Below, piece after piece: positions 7,737-15,765 of a DNA stretch of 34,395 nt. The stretch's first letter is position 1. The number at the start of each line of letters is the position of its first letter. A program made the position numbers and the translations under genes. The DNA comes from an uncultured Bacteroidales bacterium (GTDB taxonomy: Bacteria > Bacteroidota > Bacteroidia > Bacteroidales > Paludibacteraceae). The DNA lies in NCBI GenBank assembly GCA_934725535.1, contig CAKVBV010000022.1, forward strand, positions 1 through 34,395. The letters are read 5' to 3'. The notes under the pieces are model-generated. The model saw nothing but the letters and a program-made list of their open reading frames with translations. It did not search any database and was not told the DNA's origin.

Positions 7737-9083
7737 TTAATATGCCATAGCACCAGAGCGACCCTTGATACGCATGCCGGACTCGAAGAATCCGTCATAG
7801 TGGCGCATAAGGAGATGGCTCTCGATTTGTTGAAGCGTATCCAAGATTACACCTACCATAATGAGGAGCGATGTACCGCCATAGAACTGCGCGAAGCCCA
7901 TACTTACTCCGAAGAGGCGTGCAAAGGCAGGCAGAATAGCGATGATTGCCAAGAGGATAGAACCCGGCAATGTGATGCGCGACATGATGGTATCAATATA
8001 CTCAGCCGTCTTCTTACCCGGTTTGACACCCGGGATAAAGCCATTGTTGAGTTTGAGGTTTTCCGCCATCTGTACAGGGTTGATGATAATCGCCGTGTAG
8101 AAATAGGTGAAAGCCACGATAAGGATAGCAAACACGAGGTTGTACCAGAAGCCGTCGTTATCCATAAACGCACGTGTGAAGGCGTTAGCCCCTTCGGAAG
8201 CGGAGAAGCCTGCGAGTGCGATAGGAATGAACATGATAGCCTGTGCAAAGATGATAGGCATCACGTTAGCGGCATTGACTTTCAACGGAATGTACTGGCG
8301 TACACCACCGTATTGCTTGTTACCCACCATACGCTTAGCATACTGTACAGGTATCTTGCGAGTACCCTGTACCAACATGATAGCGAATGCGAACACGAAG
8401 AGGAGGAGGATGATTTCAAGGATGAACACAATCAATCCGCCACCGGCGTCATTAAGACGCGAAGAGAACTCTTGCACGATAGCCCCCGGGAGACGCGCGA
8501 TGATACCAATCAAGATGATAAAGGAAATACCATTTCCGATACCACGGTCGGTAATGCGCTCGCCGAGCCACATGACGAACATAGAGCCTGCGCAAAGCAG
8601 GATGGTGGAAGAAATCGTGAACCAATTGAAACCAATACTCAAAGGCTGACCCGCTTGTGCCATCTGCACTGACAAGTTCACCAGATAACTGGGGCCTTGG
8701 AACAGCAGGATGGCAACGGTCAGATAGCGCGTAATCTGGTTCATTTTCTGGCGGCCGGACTCACCCTCCTTCTGCATCTTCTGGAAATACGGCACTGCTA
8801 TGGTGAGCAGTTGTATTACGATAGATGCGGAGATGTAAGGCATGATACCCAATGCAAAGATAGAGGCATTGGAGAATGCGCCACCGGAGAACATATCCAG
8901 AAGGGCCATCAGACCACCGGCTGTCTGCGCGCGCAGAGCAGTCAGTGCCGTCGGGTCGATACCCGGAAGAACAACGAAGGAGCCGAAGCGGTAGATGAGC
9001 ACGAAAAGGAGCGTGGTCAAGAGCCGATTGCGGAGGTCCTCAATCTTCCAGATATTCTTGATAGTTCCAATAAACTTACGCAT
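7737..9083 (-). CDS. secY: Preprotein translocase subunit SecY
   Basis: SecY is the channel of the general secretion pathway in the inner membrane. The 448-residue protein shows the expected series of about ten hydrophobic segments, the N-terminal RNRLLTTLLFVLIYRFG motif, the plug-region PGIDPTAL, and conserved GIGNGISFIILIGI and FYTAIIINP. It ends with SGMRIKGRSGAMAY. It is complete and sits between rplO and map with 5-base gaps on both sides, indicating tight co-translation. Confidence 0.98.
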   Translation of the reverse strand: MRKFIGTIKNIWKIEDLRNRLLTTLLFVLIYRFGSFVVLPGIDPTALTALRAQTAGGLMALLDMFSGGAFSNASIFALGIMPYISASIVIQLLTIAVPYFQKMQKEGESGRQKMNQITRYLTVAILLFQGPSYLVNLSVQMAQAGQPLSIGFNWFTISSTILLCAGSMFVMWLGERITDRGIGNGISFIILIGIIARLPGAIVQEFSSRLNDAGGGLIVFILEIILLLFVFAFAIMLVQGTRKIPVQYAKRMVGNKQYGGVRQYIPLKVNAANVMPIIFAQAIMFIPIALAGFSASEGANAFTRAFMDNDGFWYNLVFAILIVAFTYFYTAIIINPVQMAENLKLNNGFIPGVKPGKKTAEYIDTIMSRITLPGSILLAIIAILPAFARLFGVSMGFAQFYGGTSLLIMVGVILDTLQQIESHLLMRHYDGFFESGMRIKGRSGAMAY

Positions 9084-9088
9084 ACTGA

Positions 9089-9535
9089 TTAGATTTTGTT
9101 GACAGTGCCACCAGCGGCTGTGATAGCGGCCTCAGCGGATTTGCTGAAGGCGTTGGCTTCTACTGTGAGTTTAGCAGTCAGTGTACCGTTGCCAAGAATC
9201 TTAACGAGCGTAGTCTTGTTGATGAAGCCAGCCTCGTGAAGTTCGATAAGTCCGATTTTCTCGAGGTGCTTTTCATCTGCCAAAGCCTGCAGAGTAGAGA
9301 GGTTGATAGCCTTGTACTCGACGCGGTTGATGTTCTGGAAACCGAACTTCGGCAAACGACGTTGCATAGGCATCTGACCACCTTCGAAGCCAATCTTCTT
9401 GGAATAGCCAGAACGTGACTTAGCACCCTTGTGACCACGGGTAGAAGTTCCACCGAGTCCCGAACCGGCACCACGGCCGATACGCTTAGCGGTCTTGACT
9501 GAACCAGCAGCCGGCGTTAAATTATGTAATTCCAT
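9089..9535 (-). CDS. rplO: 50S ribosomal protein L15
   Basis: L15 is a late-assembly large-subunit protein that threads into 23S rRNA. The 148-residue product begins MELHNLTPAAGSVKTAKRIG and contains the glycine-rich GRGAGSGLGGTSTRGHKGAK and GFEGGQMPMQRRLPK segments of the family. The reading frame can be extended upstream to a methionine at 9562, but that overlaps the end of rpmD and adds residues not found in the family, so 9535 was chosen. Confidence 0.96.
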   Translation of the reverse strand: MELHNLTPAAGSVKTAKRIGRGAGSGLGGTSTRGHKGAKSRSGYSKKIGFEGGQMPMQRRLPKFGFQNINRVEYKAINLSTLQALADEKHLEKIGLIELHEAGFINKTTLVKILGNGTLTAKLTVEANAFSKSAEAAITAAGGTVNKI

Positions 9536-9554
9536 AATGCTACGATTTATACGA

Positions 9555-9731
9555 TTAATCAATTACTTTTACCAAGTGTTTAACCTTGTCCACCATACCC
9601 AAGATAGCGGGTGTGGCTTCGTGCTCAACGATGGCATTGATTTTACGCAGACCGAGTGCCTGCATAGTTTCTTTCTGCACTTTGGGGCAGCGTATGATGC
9701 TGCGTACTTGCTGAATTTTGATTTTTGCCAT
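9555..9731 (-). CDS. rpmD: 50S ribosomal protein L30
   Basis: A 58-residue product read directly from the sequence, starting MAKIKIQQVRSIIRCPKVQK and containing ALGLRKINAIVEH, the L30 signature. It fills the gap between rpsE and rplO, exactly where rpmD belongs in spc operons, with gaps of 13 and 19 bases. L30 binds the 23S/5S rRNA region. Confidence 0.96.
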   Translation of the reverse strand: MAKIKIQQVRSIIRCPKVQKETMQALGLRKINAIVEHEATPAILGMVDKVKHLVKVID

Positions 9732-9744
9732 AATAGTCCACTAT

Positions 9745-10251
9745 TTATCCGTTAAACACTGTAGATAAACTTACGCCACGGTTCTGAGCCACGGTACGCG
9801 GGTCGCGCATCTCGCCGAGGGCGGCGATAGTAGCCTTAACCAGGTTGTGAGGGTTGGAAGAGCCCTTCGCCTTAGCCAGCACATCAGTAATACCTACGGA
9901 CTCGAGTACGGCACGCATGGCACCACCGGCTTTCACTCCGGTACCTTGCGAAGCGGGTTGGAGGTACACGCGTGCACCGCCGAACTTAGCCTCTTGCTCG
10001 TGAGGAATGGTACCCTTAAGAACGGGTACTTGGATAAGGTTCTTCTTAGCAGCCTCGGTACCTTTGGCAATAGCGGCGGTGACTTCACCCGCTTTGCCGA
10101 GTCCCCAGCCTACGATGCCAGCCTCATTACCTACAACAACGATGGCTGCGAATGTGAATGTACGTCCACCTTTCGTAACTTTGGTTACGCGGTTAACTGC
10201 GACGAGGCGCTCCTTGAGTTCCAGGTCTTGTGTTGTTTTAACTCGATTCAT
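9745..10251 (-). CDS. rpsE: 30S ribosomal protein S5
   Basis: S5 contributes to decoding fidelity and mRNA entry. The 168-residue protein has the double-stranded-RNA-binding-like N-terminal domain with RVTKVTKGGRTFTFAAIVVV, then VGWGLGKAGEVTAAI, and the C-terminal domain with SNPHNLVKATIAAL. It follows rplR and precedes rpmD. No truncation or unusual residue was seen. Confidence 0.98.
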   Translation of the reverse strand: MNRVKTTQDLELKERLVAVNRVTKVTKGGRTFTFAAIVVVGNEAGIVGWGLGKAGEVTAAIAKGTEAAKKNLIQVPVLKGTIPHEQEAKFGGARVYLQPASQGTGVKAGGAMRAVLESVGITDVLAKAKGSSNPHNLVKATIAALGEMRDPRTVAQNRGVSLSTVFNG

Positions 10252-10266
10252 ATCAGTCTTGTTGTT

Positions 10267-10611
10267 TTAGAATTTGAGACCTGCCTCGCGGGCAGCGTCT
10301 GCTAATGATTGAACGCGGCCGTGATAGAGATAGCCGTTACGGTCGAAGACAACGGTCTCGATGCCTGCAGCCTTGGCAGCCTCGGCAACGAGTTTGCCCA
10401 CTTGTGCGGCTTTCTCGGTCTTGGTCATTTTATCTTTGATACTGAGCGATGATGCCGAAGCAAGGGTCTTGCCTTGCTCGTCATCAATGACTTGAGCGTA
10501 AATTTGGCTGTTGCTGCGGAATACGGTCAGACGAGGACGCTCAGCAGTACCCGACACCTTGGTACGGATAGCGGCTTTAATTTTAAGTCTTCTTGCAATT
10601 TTCTGATTCAT
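10267..10611 (-). CDS. rplR: 50S ribosomal protein L18
   Basis: L18 binds 5S rRNA and helps dock it in the central protuberance with L5. The 114-residue product has a basic N-terminus (KIARRLKIKAAIRTKVSGT), then RPRLTVFRSNSQIYAQVIDD and the C-terminal VVFDRNGYLYHGRVQSLADA segment. It lies between rplF and rpsE with gaps of 17 and 15 bases. Confidence 0.98.
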   Translation of the reverse strand: MNQKIARRLKIKAAIRTKVSGTAERPRLTVFRSNSQIYAQVIDDEQGKTLASASSLSIKDKMTKTEKAAQVGKLVAEAAKAAGIETVVFDRNGYLYHGRVQSLADAAREAGLKF

Positions 10612-10628
10612 AACTTATTCCTTTCTAA

Positions 10629-11186
10629 TTATTTACCAGCCGATTTACCAGCCTTACGACGAACGACTTCACCTTGGAACTTAACACCCTTGCCTTTGTA
10701 GGGTTCAGGACGGCGGAACGAGCGAATCTTGGCGCACACCTGTCCGATGAGTTGCTTGTCGGCAGACTCAAGGATGACGAGGGGGTTCTGGTTACGCTCC
10801 GACTTGGTCTCCACCTTAATCTCTTTGGGGAGTTGGAGGTAGATGGGGTGCGTATAACCGAGAGCGAAGTTGAGCACTTGCGGTTGGAAGAGTTCAACAC
10901 GGTAGCCGACGCCGACCAACTCGAGCACTTTCTTGTAGCCGTCGTGTACACCAACCACCATGTTGTGGATGAGTGCGCGGTACAAGCCGTGCATGGAGCG
11001 GCTTTCTTTCTCGTCGTTGGGGCGAGTGACATGGCAAACGCCATCCTCAACGGTAACGGTGATGATGGGGTTAACCTGCTGTTGGAGTTCACCTTTGGGA
11101 CCTTTGACGGTAACAAGGTTTTCGGGGCTAACTGTTACGGTTACGCCTGCAGGGATTGCGATAGGTAATTTACCAATTCTTGACAT
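10629..11186 (-). CDS. rplF: 50S ribosomal protein L6
   Basis: L6 lies near the factor-binding centre of the large subunit. The 185-residue protein starts MSRIGKLPIAIPAGVTVTV, contains two related alpha/beta domains, and has the C-terminal signature PEPYKGKGVKF. Its start codon is preceded by a canonical Shine-Dalgarno sequence (complement of 11194-11200, AGGAGGA, 7-nt spacing), unusual in this phylum and supporting the chosen start. Confidence 0.98.
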   Translation of the reverse strand: MSRIGKLPIAIPAGVTVTVSPENLVTVKGPKGELQQQVNPIITVTVEDGVCHVTRPNDEKESRSMHGLYRALIHNMVVGVHDGYKKVLELVGVGYRVELFQPQVLNFALGYTHPIYLQLPKEIKVETKSERNQNPLVILESADKQLIGQVCAKIRSFRRPEPYKGKGVKFQGEVVRRKAGKSAGK

Positions 11187-11193
11187 AGTCTTC

Positions 11194-11200
11194 TCCTCCT
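11194..11200 (-). promoter_or_regulatory. Shine-Dalgarno site of rplF
   Basis: On the minus strand AGGAGGA lies 7 nt before the rplF ATG at 11186-11184. Nearly all other starts in this window have only A-rich leaders, so this canonical site stands out; the other clear case is rplW. Confidence 0.75.
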
Positions 11201-11204
11201 TACA

Positions 11205-11600
11205 TTAATAAACATAACAAATAACCTCACCACCCAACTTGAGTCCGACAGCCTCTTTGTTGGTCATCACGCCTTTCGAGGTGGAAAGGATGGCGATACC
11301 GAGTCCGTTGAGGACGCGGGGCATCTCGCGATAACCTACATACTGGCGGAGACCGGGGGTAGATACACGTTGTAAACTCTTGATGGCGTTAACTTTGTTA
11401 ACCGGATCATACTTCAGGGCGATTTTGATAGTGCCCTGAGGTCCATCTTCCACGAACTTGTAGGAGAGGATGTAGCCTTTCTCGAACAAGATACGCGTGA
11501 TCTCTTTCTTCAGATTCGAAGCAGGCACCTCGACAACGCGGTGACCGGCCTTGATTGCATTTCTGAGACGAGTCAGATAATCTGCGATTGGATCTGTCAT
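11205..11600 (-). CDS. rpsH: 30S ribosomal protein S8
   Basis: S8 is a primary 16S rRNA binder and, in E. coli, represses the spc operon. The 131-residue protein starts MTDPIADYLTRLRNAIKAGH and carries the C-terminal signature with LGIAILSTSKGVMTNKEA, and ends GEVICYVY. It follows rpsN after an unusually long gap of 232 bases. Confidence 0.98.
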   Translation of the reverse strand: MTDPIADYLTRLRNAIKAGHRVVEVPASNLKKEITRILFEKGYILSYKFVEDGPQGTIKIALKYDPVNKVNAIKSLQRVSTPGLRQYVGYREMPRVLNGLGIAILSTSKGVMTNKEAVGLKLGGEVICYVY

Positions 11601-11832
11601 AATTGTTTTGTTGTTAAATTAATCCCGCCTTTCGGGACAATATTTAATAATTGATTTATTCTATATCATCTAACCAAGGCTATCCTATCCCTTGCGCATC
11701 CCTTGCTTATCCATTGCTGTTTTACCCGACTTTCTCCCGACATTCTCTCGGGAAAATGTCGCGGGTGTATCGCGGGTCGAACGCGGGTCTTGCAGGGGTA
11801 AGATGCACCTTGTCAGACAACATTTCCGGATT
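11601..11832. other. Expanded rpsN-rpsH intergenic spacer with hairpins and GCGGGT repeats
   Basis: This 232-base gap interrupts an otherwise tightly packed part of the operon (most neighbouring gaps are 2-30 bases). It contains GCGGGT three times at 11-base steps (about 11761-11789), an inverted repeat CGACATT/AATGTCG near 11738-11763, and a small TCCCG/CGGGA hairpin near 11624-11638. I see no promoter of the TTTG-N20-TAnnTTTG type and no convincing ORF. Confidence 0.7.
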
Positions 11833-12102
11833 TTACCAGCTGGCTTTCTTCACTCCCGGGATAAGGCCTTTGGAAGCCATCTCGCGGAACTGAATACGGC
11901 TCAAGCCGAATGCACGCATGTAGCCTTTGGGACGACCCGTGATTTTGCAGCGGTTGTGCAAACGTACAGGGCTGGCGTTCTTAGGCAGAGCCTGCAGACC
12001 TTCGTAGTCACCATCCTTGAGGAGTTGGGCGCGTTTGGCAGCGTACTTGGCGCACAACGCAGCGCGTTTCACCTCGCGGGCTTTCATTGATTCTTTTGCC
12101 AT
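11833..12102 (-). CDS. rpsN: 30S ribosomal protein S14, zinc-free form
   Basis: S14 binds the 3' major domain of 16S rRNA in the 30S head. The 89-residue protein lacks the two CxxC pairs of the short zinc form and has the long C-minus architecture, with PVRLHNRCKITGRPKGYMRA and FGLSRIQFREMASKGLIPG at the C-terminus. It starts 6 bases after the rplE stop. Confidence 0.98.
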   Translation of the reverse strand: MAKESMKAREVKRAALCAKYAAKRAQLLKDGDYEGLQALPKNASPVRLHNRCKITGRPKGYMRAFGLSRIQFREMASKGLIPGVKKASW

Positions 12103-12108
12103 AGTCTG

Positions 12109-12651
12109 TTACTTTTTGAATGGTAATCCAAACTCGCGGAGGAGTGCGAAGCCCTCTTCGTCGGTCTGAGCGGTGGTCACGAAAGTGATGTTCATACCGA
12201 GCAGTTTGGTGATGTTATCAATGTTGATTTCAGGGAAGATGATTTGCTCCTGGATGCCGAGGGTATAGTTGCCACGGCCGTCCATCTTGCTGTCAATACC
12301 CTTGAAGTCGCGGATACGAGGCAGAGCCACGCGGACGAGACGCTCCAAGAACTCGTACATACGCTCGCCGCGGAGGGTAACGCGCACGCCGATAGGCATT
12401 TTCTTACGAACCTTGAAGTTAGCGATATCCTTCTTAGAGGTAGTAGCAACGGCTTTCTGACCAGAGATAAGTGTCATCTCTTGTTGAGCGACGTCGATAA
12501 TCTTCTTGTCAGCCACAGCTTCGCCCAAACCTTGGTTGAGGACAATCTTGGTGAGTTTCGGGCACTGCATTACTGTAGTGTAGTTGAACTCCTTCATCAG
12601 GATAGGCACGATGCGCTCCTGATAATCTTGTTTTAGACTTGCTGTATTCAT
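12109..12651 (-). CDS. rplE: 50S ribosomal protein L5
   Basis: L5 binds 5S rRNA and contacts P-site tRNA and the small-subunit head. The 180-residue product has LTKIVLNQGLGEAVADKK, the GVRVTLRGERMYEFLERLV segment and the conserved RDFKGIDSKMDGRGNYTLGI loop, and ends with a short REFGLPFKK. It starts 2 bases after the rplX stop, suggesting coupled translation. Confidence 0.98.
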   Translation of the reverse strand: MNTASLKQDYQERIVPILMKEFNYTTVMQCPKLTKIVLNQGLGEAVADKKIIDVAQQEMTLISGQKAVATTSKKDIANFKVRKKMPIGVRVTLRGERMYEFLERLVRVALPRIRDFKGIDSKMDGRGNYTLGIQEQIIFPEINIDNITKLLGMNITFVTTAQTDEEGFALLREFGLPFKK

Positions 12652-12653
12652 TG

Positions 12654-12962
12654 TTAGATCTCTTTACCGGATTTTTTACTTACACGTACCAGTTTGCCAT
12701 CCTTCTCAATGCGGCCTACGCGCACGGGTTTGCCGTTCTCAACGGGGTTGAGGTTGGAGATATGGATAGGAGCCTCCTGTTTTACGATACCCCCTTGCGG
12801 GTTCTTAGCACTGGGTTTGGTACTCTTGGATACCATATTGACACCCTCTACGATAGCACGTTGTTTCTCAACGAGCACTTCCAGCACGCGGCCGGTCTTG
12901 CCCTTAGAAGCACCTGCGTTTACGTAAACGATATCACCCTTCTTAATATGTAACTTTGCCAT
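12654..12962 (-). CDS. rplX: 50S ribosomal protein L24
   Basis: L24 is one of two initiators of large-subunit assembly and lines the tunnel exit. The 102-residue product begins MAKLHIKKGDIVYVNAGASK with the KOW motif (GDIVYV...GASKGKTGRVLEV) and continues with VEGVNMVSKSTKPS and the IHISNLNPV segment. It lies between rplN and rplE. Confidence 0.98.
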   Translation of the reverse strand: MAKLHIKKGDIVYVNAGASKGKTGRVLEVLVEKQRAIVEGVNMVSKSTKPSAKNPQGGIVKQEAPIHISNLNPVENGKPVRVGRIEKDGKLVRVSKKSGKEI

Positions 12963-12983
12963 ATTAGTTGTAGAATTTGATGA

Positions 12984-13349
12984 TTAAAGCACTTCAGGTG
13001 CCAGAGAAATAATTTTCATGTTCGTTTGACGCAACTCACGTGCCACGGGGCCGAAGATACGCGAACCGCGGAGTTCACCCGCATTGGAGATGAGCACGCA
13101 AGCGTTGTCATCGAAGCGGATATAACTGCCATCAGCACGGCGAACCTCTTTCTTGACGCGCACTACGATAGCGCGGCTGACGGTACCATCCTTGATGTCG
13201 GAGGAGGGGATAACGCCCTTGACAGCGACAACGATAGTATCACCAAGGGTAGCGTAACGCTTCTTGGTTCCGCCCAGAACGCGGATGCACAATGCCTCTT
13301 TGGCACCGGAGTTGTCCGCAACGGTCAGTCTTGATTCTTGCTGTATCAT
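12984..13349 (-). CDS. rplN: 50S ribosomal protein L14
   Basis: L14 sits at the subunit interface and forms intersubunit bridges. The 121-residue product starts MIQQESRLTVADNSGAKEAL and has the signatures VKKEVRRADGSYIRFDDNAC and GSRIFGPVARELR. It begins 2 bases after the rpsQ stop. The sequence is complete with family-typical length. Confidence 0.98.
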   Translation of the reverse strand: MIQQESRLTVADNSGAKEALCIRVLGGTKKRYATLGDTIVVAVKGVIPSSDIKDGTVSRAIVVRVKKEVRRADGSYIRFDDNACVLISNAGELRGSRIFGPVARELRQTNMKIISLAPEVL

Positions 13350-13351
13350 AA

Positions 13352-13609
13352 TTACTTAGCCCTTTCGATAATTTGAGTTAAACGCCAACGAACAGTTTTG
13401 CTCAAAGGACGAGTTTCCATGATGCGTACGGTGTCGCCGATGCCGCATTCGTTCTTCTCGTCATGAACATGGAACTTGCGAGTCTTATTGACAAACTTGC
13501 CATAGATAGGGTGTTTCTCTTTCCACTTAACGGCCACGACGATAGTCTTGTCCATCTTGTTGGAAACGACAATACCCTGACGCTCTTTTCTTAGATTTCT
13601 TGTTTCCAT
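13352..13609 (-). CDS. rpsQ: 30S ribosomal protein S17
   Basis: S17 is an OB-fold primary 16S rRNA binder. The 85-residue protein starts METRNLRKERQGIVVSNKMD, followed by KTIVVAVKWKEKHPIYGKFV, and carries the GDTVRIMETRPLSKTVRWRL signature. It lies between rpmC and rplN. Confidence 0.98.
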   Translation of the reverse strand: METRNLRKERQGIVVSNKMDKTIVVAVKWKEKHPIYGKFVNKTRKFHVHDEKNECGIGDTVRIMETRPLSKTVRWRLTQIIERAK

Positions 13610-13622
13610 TTCACTTTCGTTT

Positions 13623-13817
13623 TTACTTGGTTAATTCTCTTTGACGGAGCACAGTTGCAAGGCGAGCGATAGTTTTACGAGCCACCTTAATCTGCAACGG
13701 ATTGTCAAGCGGAGAGATGCTGTGGTTCAGTTTCATACGAACGAGAGCCTCTTTTTCGGAGGCGAGACGCTCTTGAATCTCAGCAGTCGTTAATTCATTA
13801 ATTTCAGCTATTTTCAT
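13623..13817 (-). CDS. rpmC: 50S ribosomal protein L29
   Basis: L29 is a small helical protein next to the tunnel exit, near the docking site of trigger factor and SRP. The 64-residue product starts MKIAEINELTTAEIQERLAS and contains LVRMKLNHSISPLDNP and the signature KVARKTIARLATVLRQRE. It is flanked by rplP (8-base gap) and rpsQ (13-base gap). Confidence 0.98.
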   Translation of the reverse strand: MKIAEINELTTAEIQERLASEKEALVRMKLNHSISPLDNPLQIKVARKTIARLATVLRQRELTK

Positions 13818-13825
13818 AATCCTGA

Positions 13826-14257
13826 TTAAACATTTTGGGTTGGGTCGTAATCACGTCTTACGACAAATTTGGTTGTGATAGGAAGTTTCTGCGCTGCCAG
13901 GCGGAGAGCCTCTTTGGCTACTTCGTAGGGAACACCATCGACTTCGAAGATGATACGTCCGGGTTCCAATGGAACTACGAATCCCTCGGGAGCACCTTTA
14001 CCTTTACCCATACGGACATCCAAAGGCTTTTTGGTGATTGGTTTATCGGGGAAGACGCGAATCCATACTTGACCTTGACGTTGCATGTAACGGGTTACTG
14101 CAACACGGGCTGCTTCGATTTGACGGCCTGTCAACCAGATGGTACCAAGCGATTTGATACCGAATGAGCCGAATGCCAACTCATGGCCGCGTTGTGCATT
14201 GCCTTTGATACGGCCTTTTTGCGAGCGGCGGAATTTCGTTTTCTTTGGTTGTAACAT
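13826..14257 (-). CDS. rplP: 50S ribosomal protein L16
   Basis: L16 organises the A-site finger and the peptidyl transferase region. The 143-residue protein starts MLQPKKTKFRRSQKGRIKGN and has the signatures WIRVFPDKPITKKPLDVRMG and KGKGAPEGFVVPLEPGRII. The position of the arginine hydroxylated in E. coli L16 (R81) falls in the conserved MGKGKG neighbourhood. Placed between rpsC and rpmC. Confidence 0.98.
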   Translation of the reverse strand: MLQPKKTKFRRSQKGRIKGNAQRGHELAFGSFGIKSLGTIWLTGRQIEAARVAVTRYMQRQGQVWIRVFPDKPITKKPLDVRMGKGKGAPEGFVVPLEPGRIIFEVDGVPYEVAKEALRLAAQKLPITTKFVVRRDYDPTQNV

Positions 14258-14284
14258 AACTGTAATCTACAAATCGGGTTAAAC

Positions 14285-15022
14285 TTATTGTTTTTTGTTT
14301 CTGCGGAAACCACCACGGCGGTCATCACGGCGGTCACGACGGTCGCCACGAGGTCCACCCTCTTGCTTCTGGGTGAAGTTGGGAGCAAGGTCTTTCTTGC
14401 CATACACTTCACCACGGCAGATCCAAACCTTTACGCCGATGAGTCCTACCTTGGTGAGAGCACCCACGTGGCAGTAGTCGATGTCGGCGCGGAGGGTATG
14501 GAGAGGAGTACGACCCTCTTTGTACATCTCCTTGCGCGCCATCTCGGCACCGTTCAGACGACCGCTGACCTGAATCTTGATACCCTCGGCACCCATACGC
14601 ATGGTGGATGCGATAGCCATCTTGACAGCACGGCGGTACGCAATCTTCCCCTCGAGTTGGCGAGCGATTTTGGTAGCCACGATAGTAGCATCCAATTCGG
14701 GACGCTTAACCTCGAAGATGTTGATTTGAACGTCTTGTTTGGTGATTTTCTTCAGTTCCTCTTTCAATTTGTCAACCTCTTGTCCACCCTTACCGATGAT
14801 ATATCCGGGGCGAGCAGTGCAGACAGTGACAGTTACAAGTTTCAGAGTACGCTCGATAACGATACGCGAAATACTAGCCTCAGCCAAGCGGGCATTCAGA
14901 TACTTGCGGATTTTGGTGTCCTCAAGAATGGTATCTCCGTAGTTTTTTCCGCCATACCAGTTGGAATCCCAACCACGAACAATACCCAGGCGGTTACTAA
15001 TTGGATTAATTTTCTGTCCCAT
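14285..15022 (-). CDS. rpsC: 30S ribosomal protein S3
   Basis: S3 lies at the mRNA entry channel and has helicase-like function with S4 and S5. The 245-residue product starts MGQKINPISNRLGIVRGWDS, has a type-2 KH domain with the GXXG loop (GYIIGKGGQEVDKL), and the C-terminal domain with GRTPLHTLRADIDY and TKVGLIGVKVWI. The final ~30 residues form an Arg/Asp/Gly-rich basic tail (GGPRGDRRDRRDDRRGG), disordered-looking and absent from E. coli S3. Confidence 0.98.
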   Translation of the reverse strand: MGQKINPISNRLGIVRGWDSNWYGGKNYGDTILEDTKIRKYLNARLAEASISRIVIERTLKLVTVTVCTARPGYIIGKGGQEVDKLKEELKKITKQDVQINIFEVKRPELDATIVATKIARQLEGKIAYRRAVKMAIASTMRMGAEGIKIQVSGRLNGAEMARKEMYKEGRTPLHTLRADIDYCHVGALTKVGLIGVKVWICRGEVYGKKDLAPNFTQKQEGGPRGDRRDRRDDRRGGFRRNKKQ

Positions 15023-15028
15023 TGTTGA

Positions 15029-15436
15029 TTACTTTGCTTCGTTAGTATTTTTGGTATCTACAAATACGGTAATATGGTTGGAGCGTTTGCGCACACGGTA
15101 GCCGCGACCTTGAGGAGCGGTCAGAAGACGTTTGAGCATCATGCCACCGTCAACCATAATGTTTGTTACATACAGAGTCTCCGAGTCAGCCTTCTTGCCG
15201 GTTTTGGTTTCCCAGTTGGCAATAGCGGACTTCAGGAGTTTCTCGAGAGCGCGCGAAGCCTCTTTGGTAGAGAAATGCAGCGCACCCAGTGCACGGTTCA
15301 CTTCCATTCCACGAATCATGTCAGCAACAAGGCGCATCTTGCGTGGAGAGGTAGGAACGTTATTAAGCTTCGCAAAGTACTGGCTCTTGCGGGCCTCTTT
15401 CATTGCTTCGGCTGTATTATGTTTTCTAGCACCCAT
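15029..15436 (-). CDS. rplV: 50S ribosomal protein L22
   Basis: L22 lines the nascent-peptide tunnel with a long beta hairpin. The 135-residue product has PTSPRKMRLVADMIRGMEV near the N-terminus, and the hairpin region with LTAPQGRGYRVRKRSNHITV. It carries a short N-terminal extension (MGARKHNTAEAMKEARKSQY) relative to E. coli L22, as often seen in this phylum. It starts 44 bases after the rpsS stop. Confidence 0.98.
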   Translation of the reverse strand: MGARKHNTAEAMKEARKSQYFAKLNNVPTSPRKMRLVADMIRGMEVNRALGALHFSTKEASRALEKLLKSAIANWETKTGKKADSETLYVTNIMVDGGMMLKRLLTAPQGRGYRVRKRSNHITVFVDTKNTNEAK

Positions 15437-15480
15437 TTTGAATTCTAAAGTTTAATTTGTTGTTTGAATGATTCAATGGA

Positions 15481-15744
15481 TTATCTGTTTCCTGAGTGCC
15501 CGCGGAAGGTACGAGTGGGAGCAAATTCGCCCAACTTGTGACCGACCATATTCTCGGTGATGTACACAGGAATGAACTTATTTCCATTGTGAACTGCAAT
15601 AGTATGACCTACGAAATCAGGAGAGATCATAGATGCGCGGCTCCAAGTCTTGACAACATCTTTCTTGCCCGACTCATTCATAGCCAACACCTTGTTCTCC
15701 AACTTTACGTTGATAAACGGTCCTTTTTTCAATGAACGACTCAT
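15481..15744 (-). CDS. rpsS: 30S ribosomal protein S19
   Basis: S19 pairs with S13 in the 30S head and touches the A-site region. The 87-residue product starts MSRSLKKGPFINVKLENKVL and shows TWSRASMISPDFVGHTIAVH, GNKFIPVYITENMVGHKLGE and the FAPTRTFRGH signature. It lies between rplB and rplV. Confidence 0.98.
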   Translation of the reverse strand: MSRSLKKGPFINVKLENKVLAMNESGKKDVVKTWSRASMISPDFVGHTIAVHNGNKFIPVYITENMVGHKLGEFAPTRTFRGHSGNR

Positions 15745-15765
15745 AATTTCTCCAGATTTAACAGG

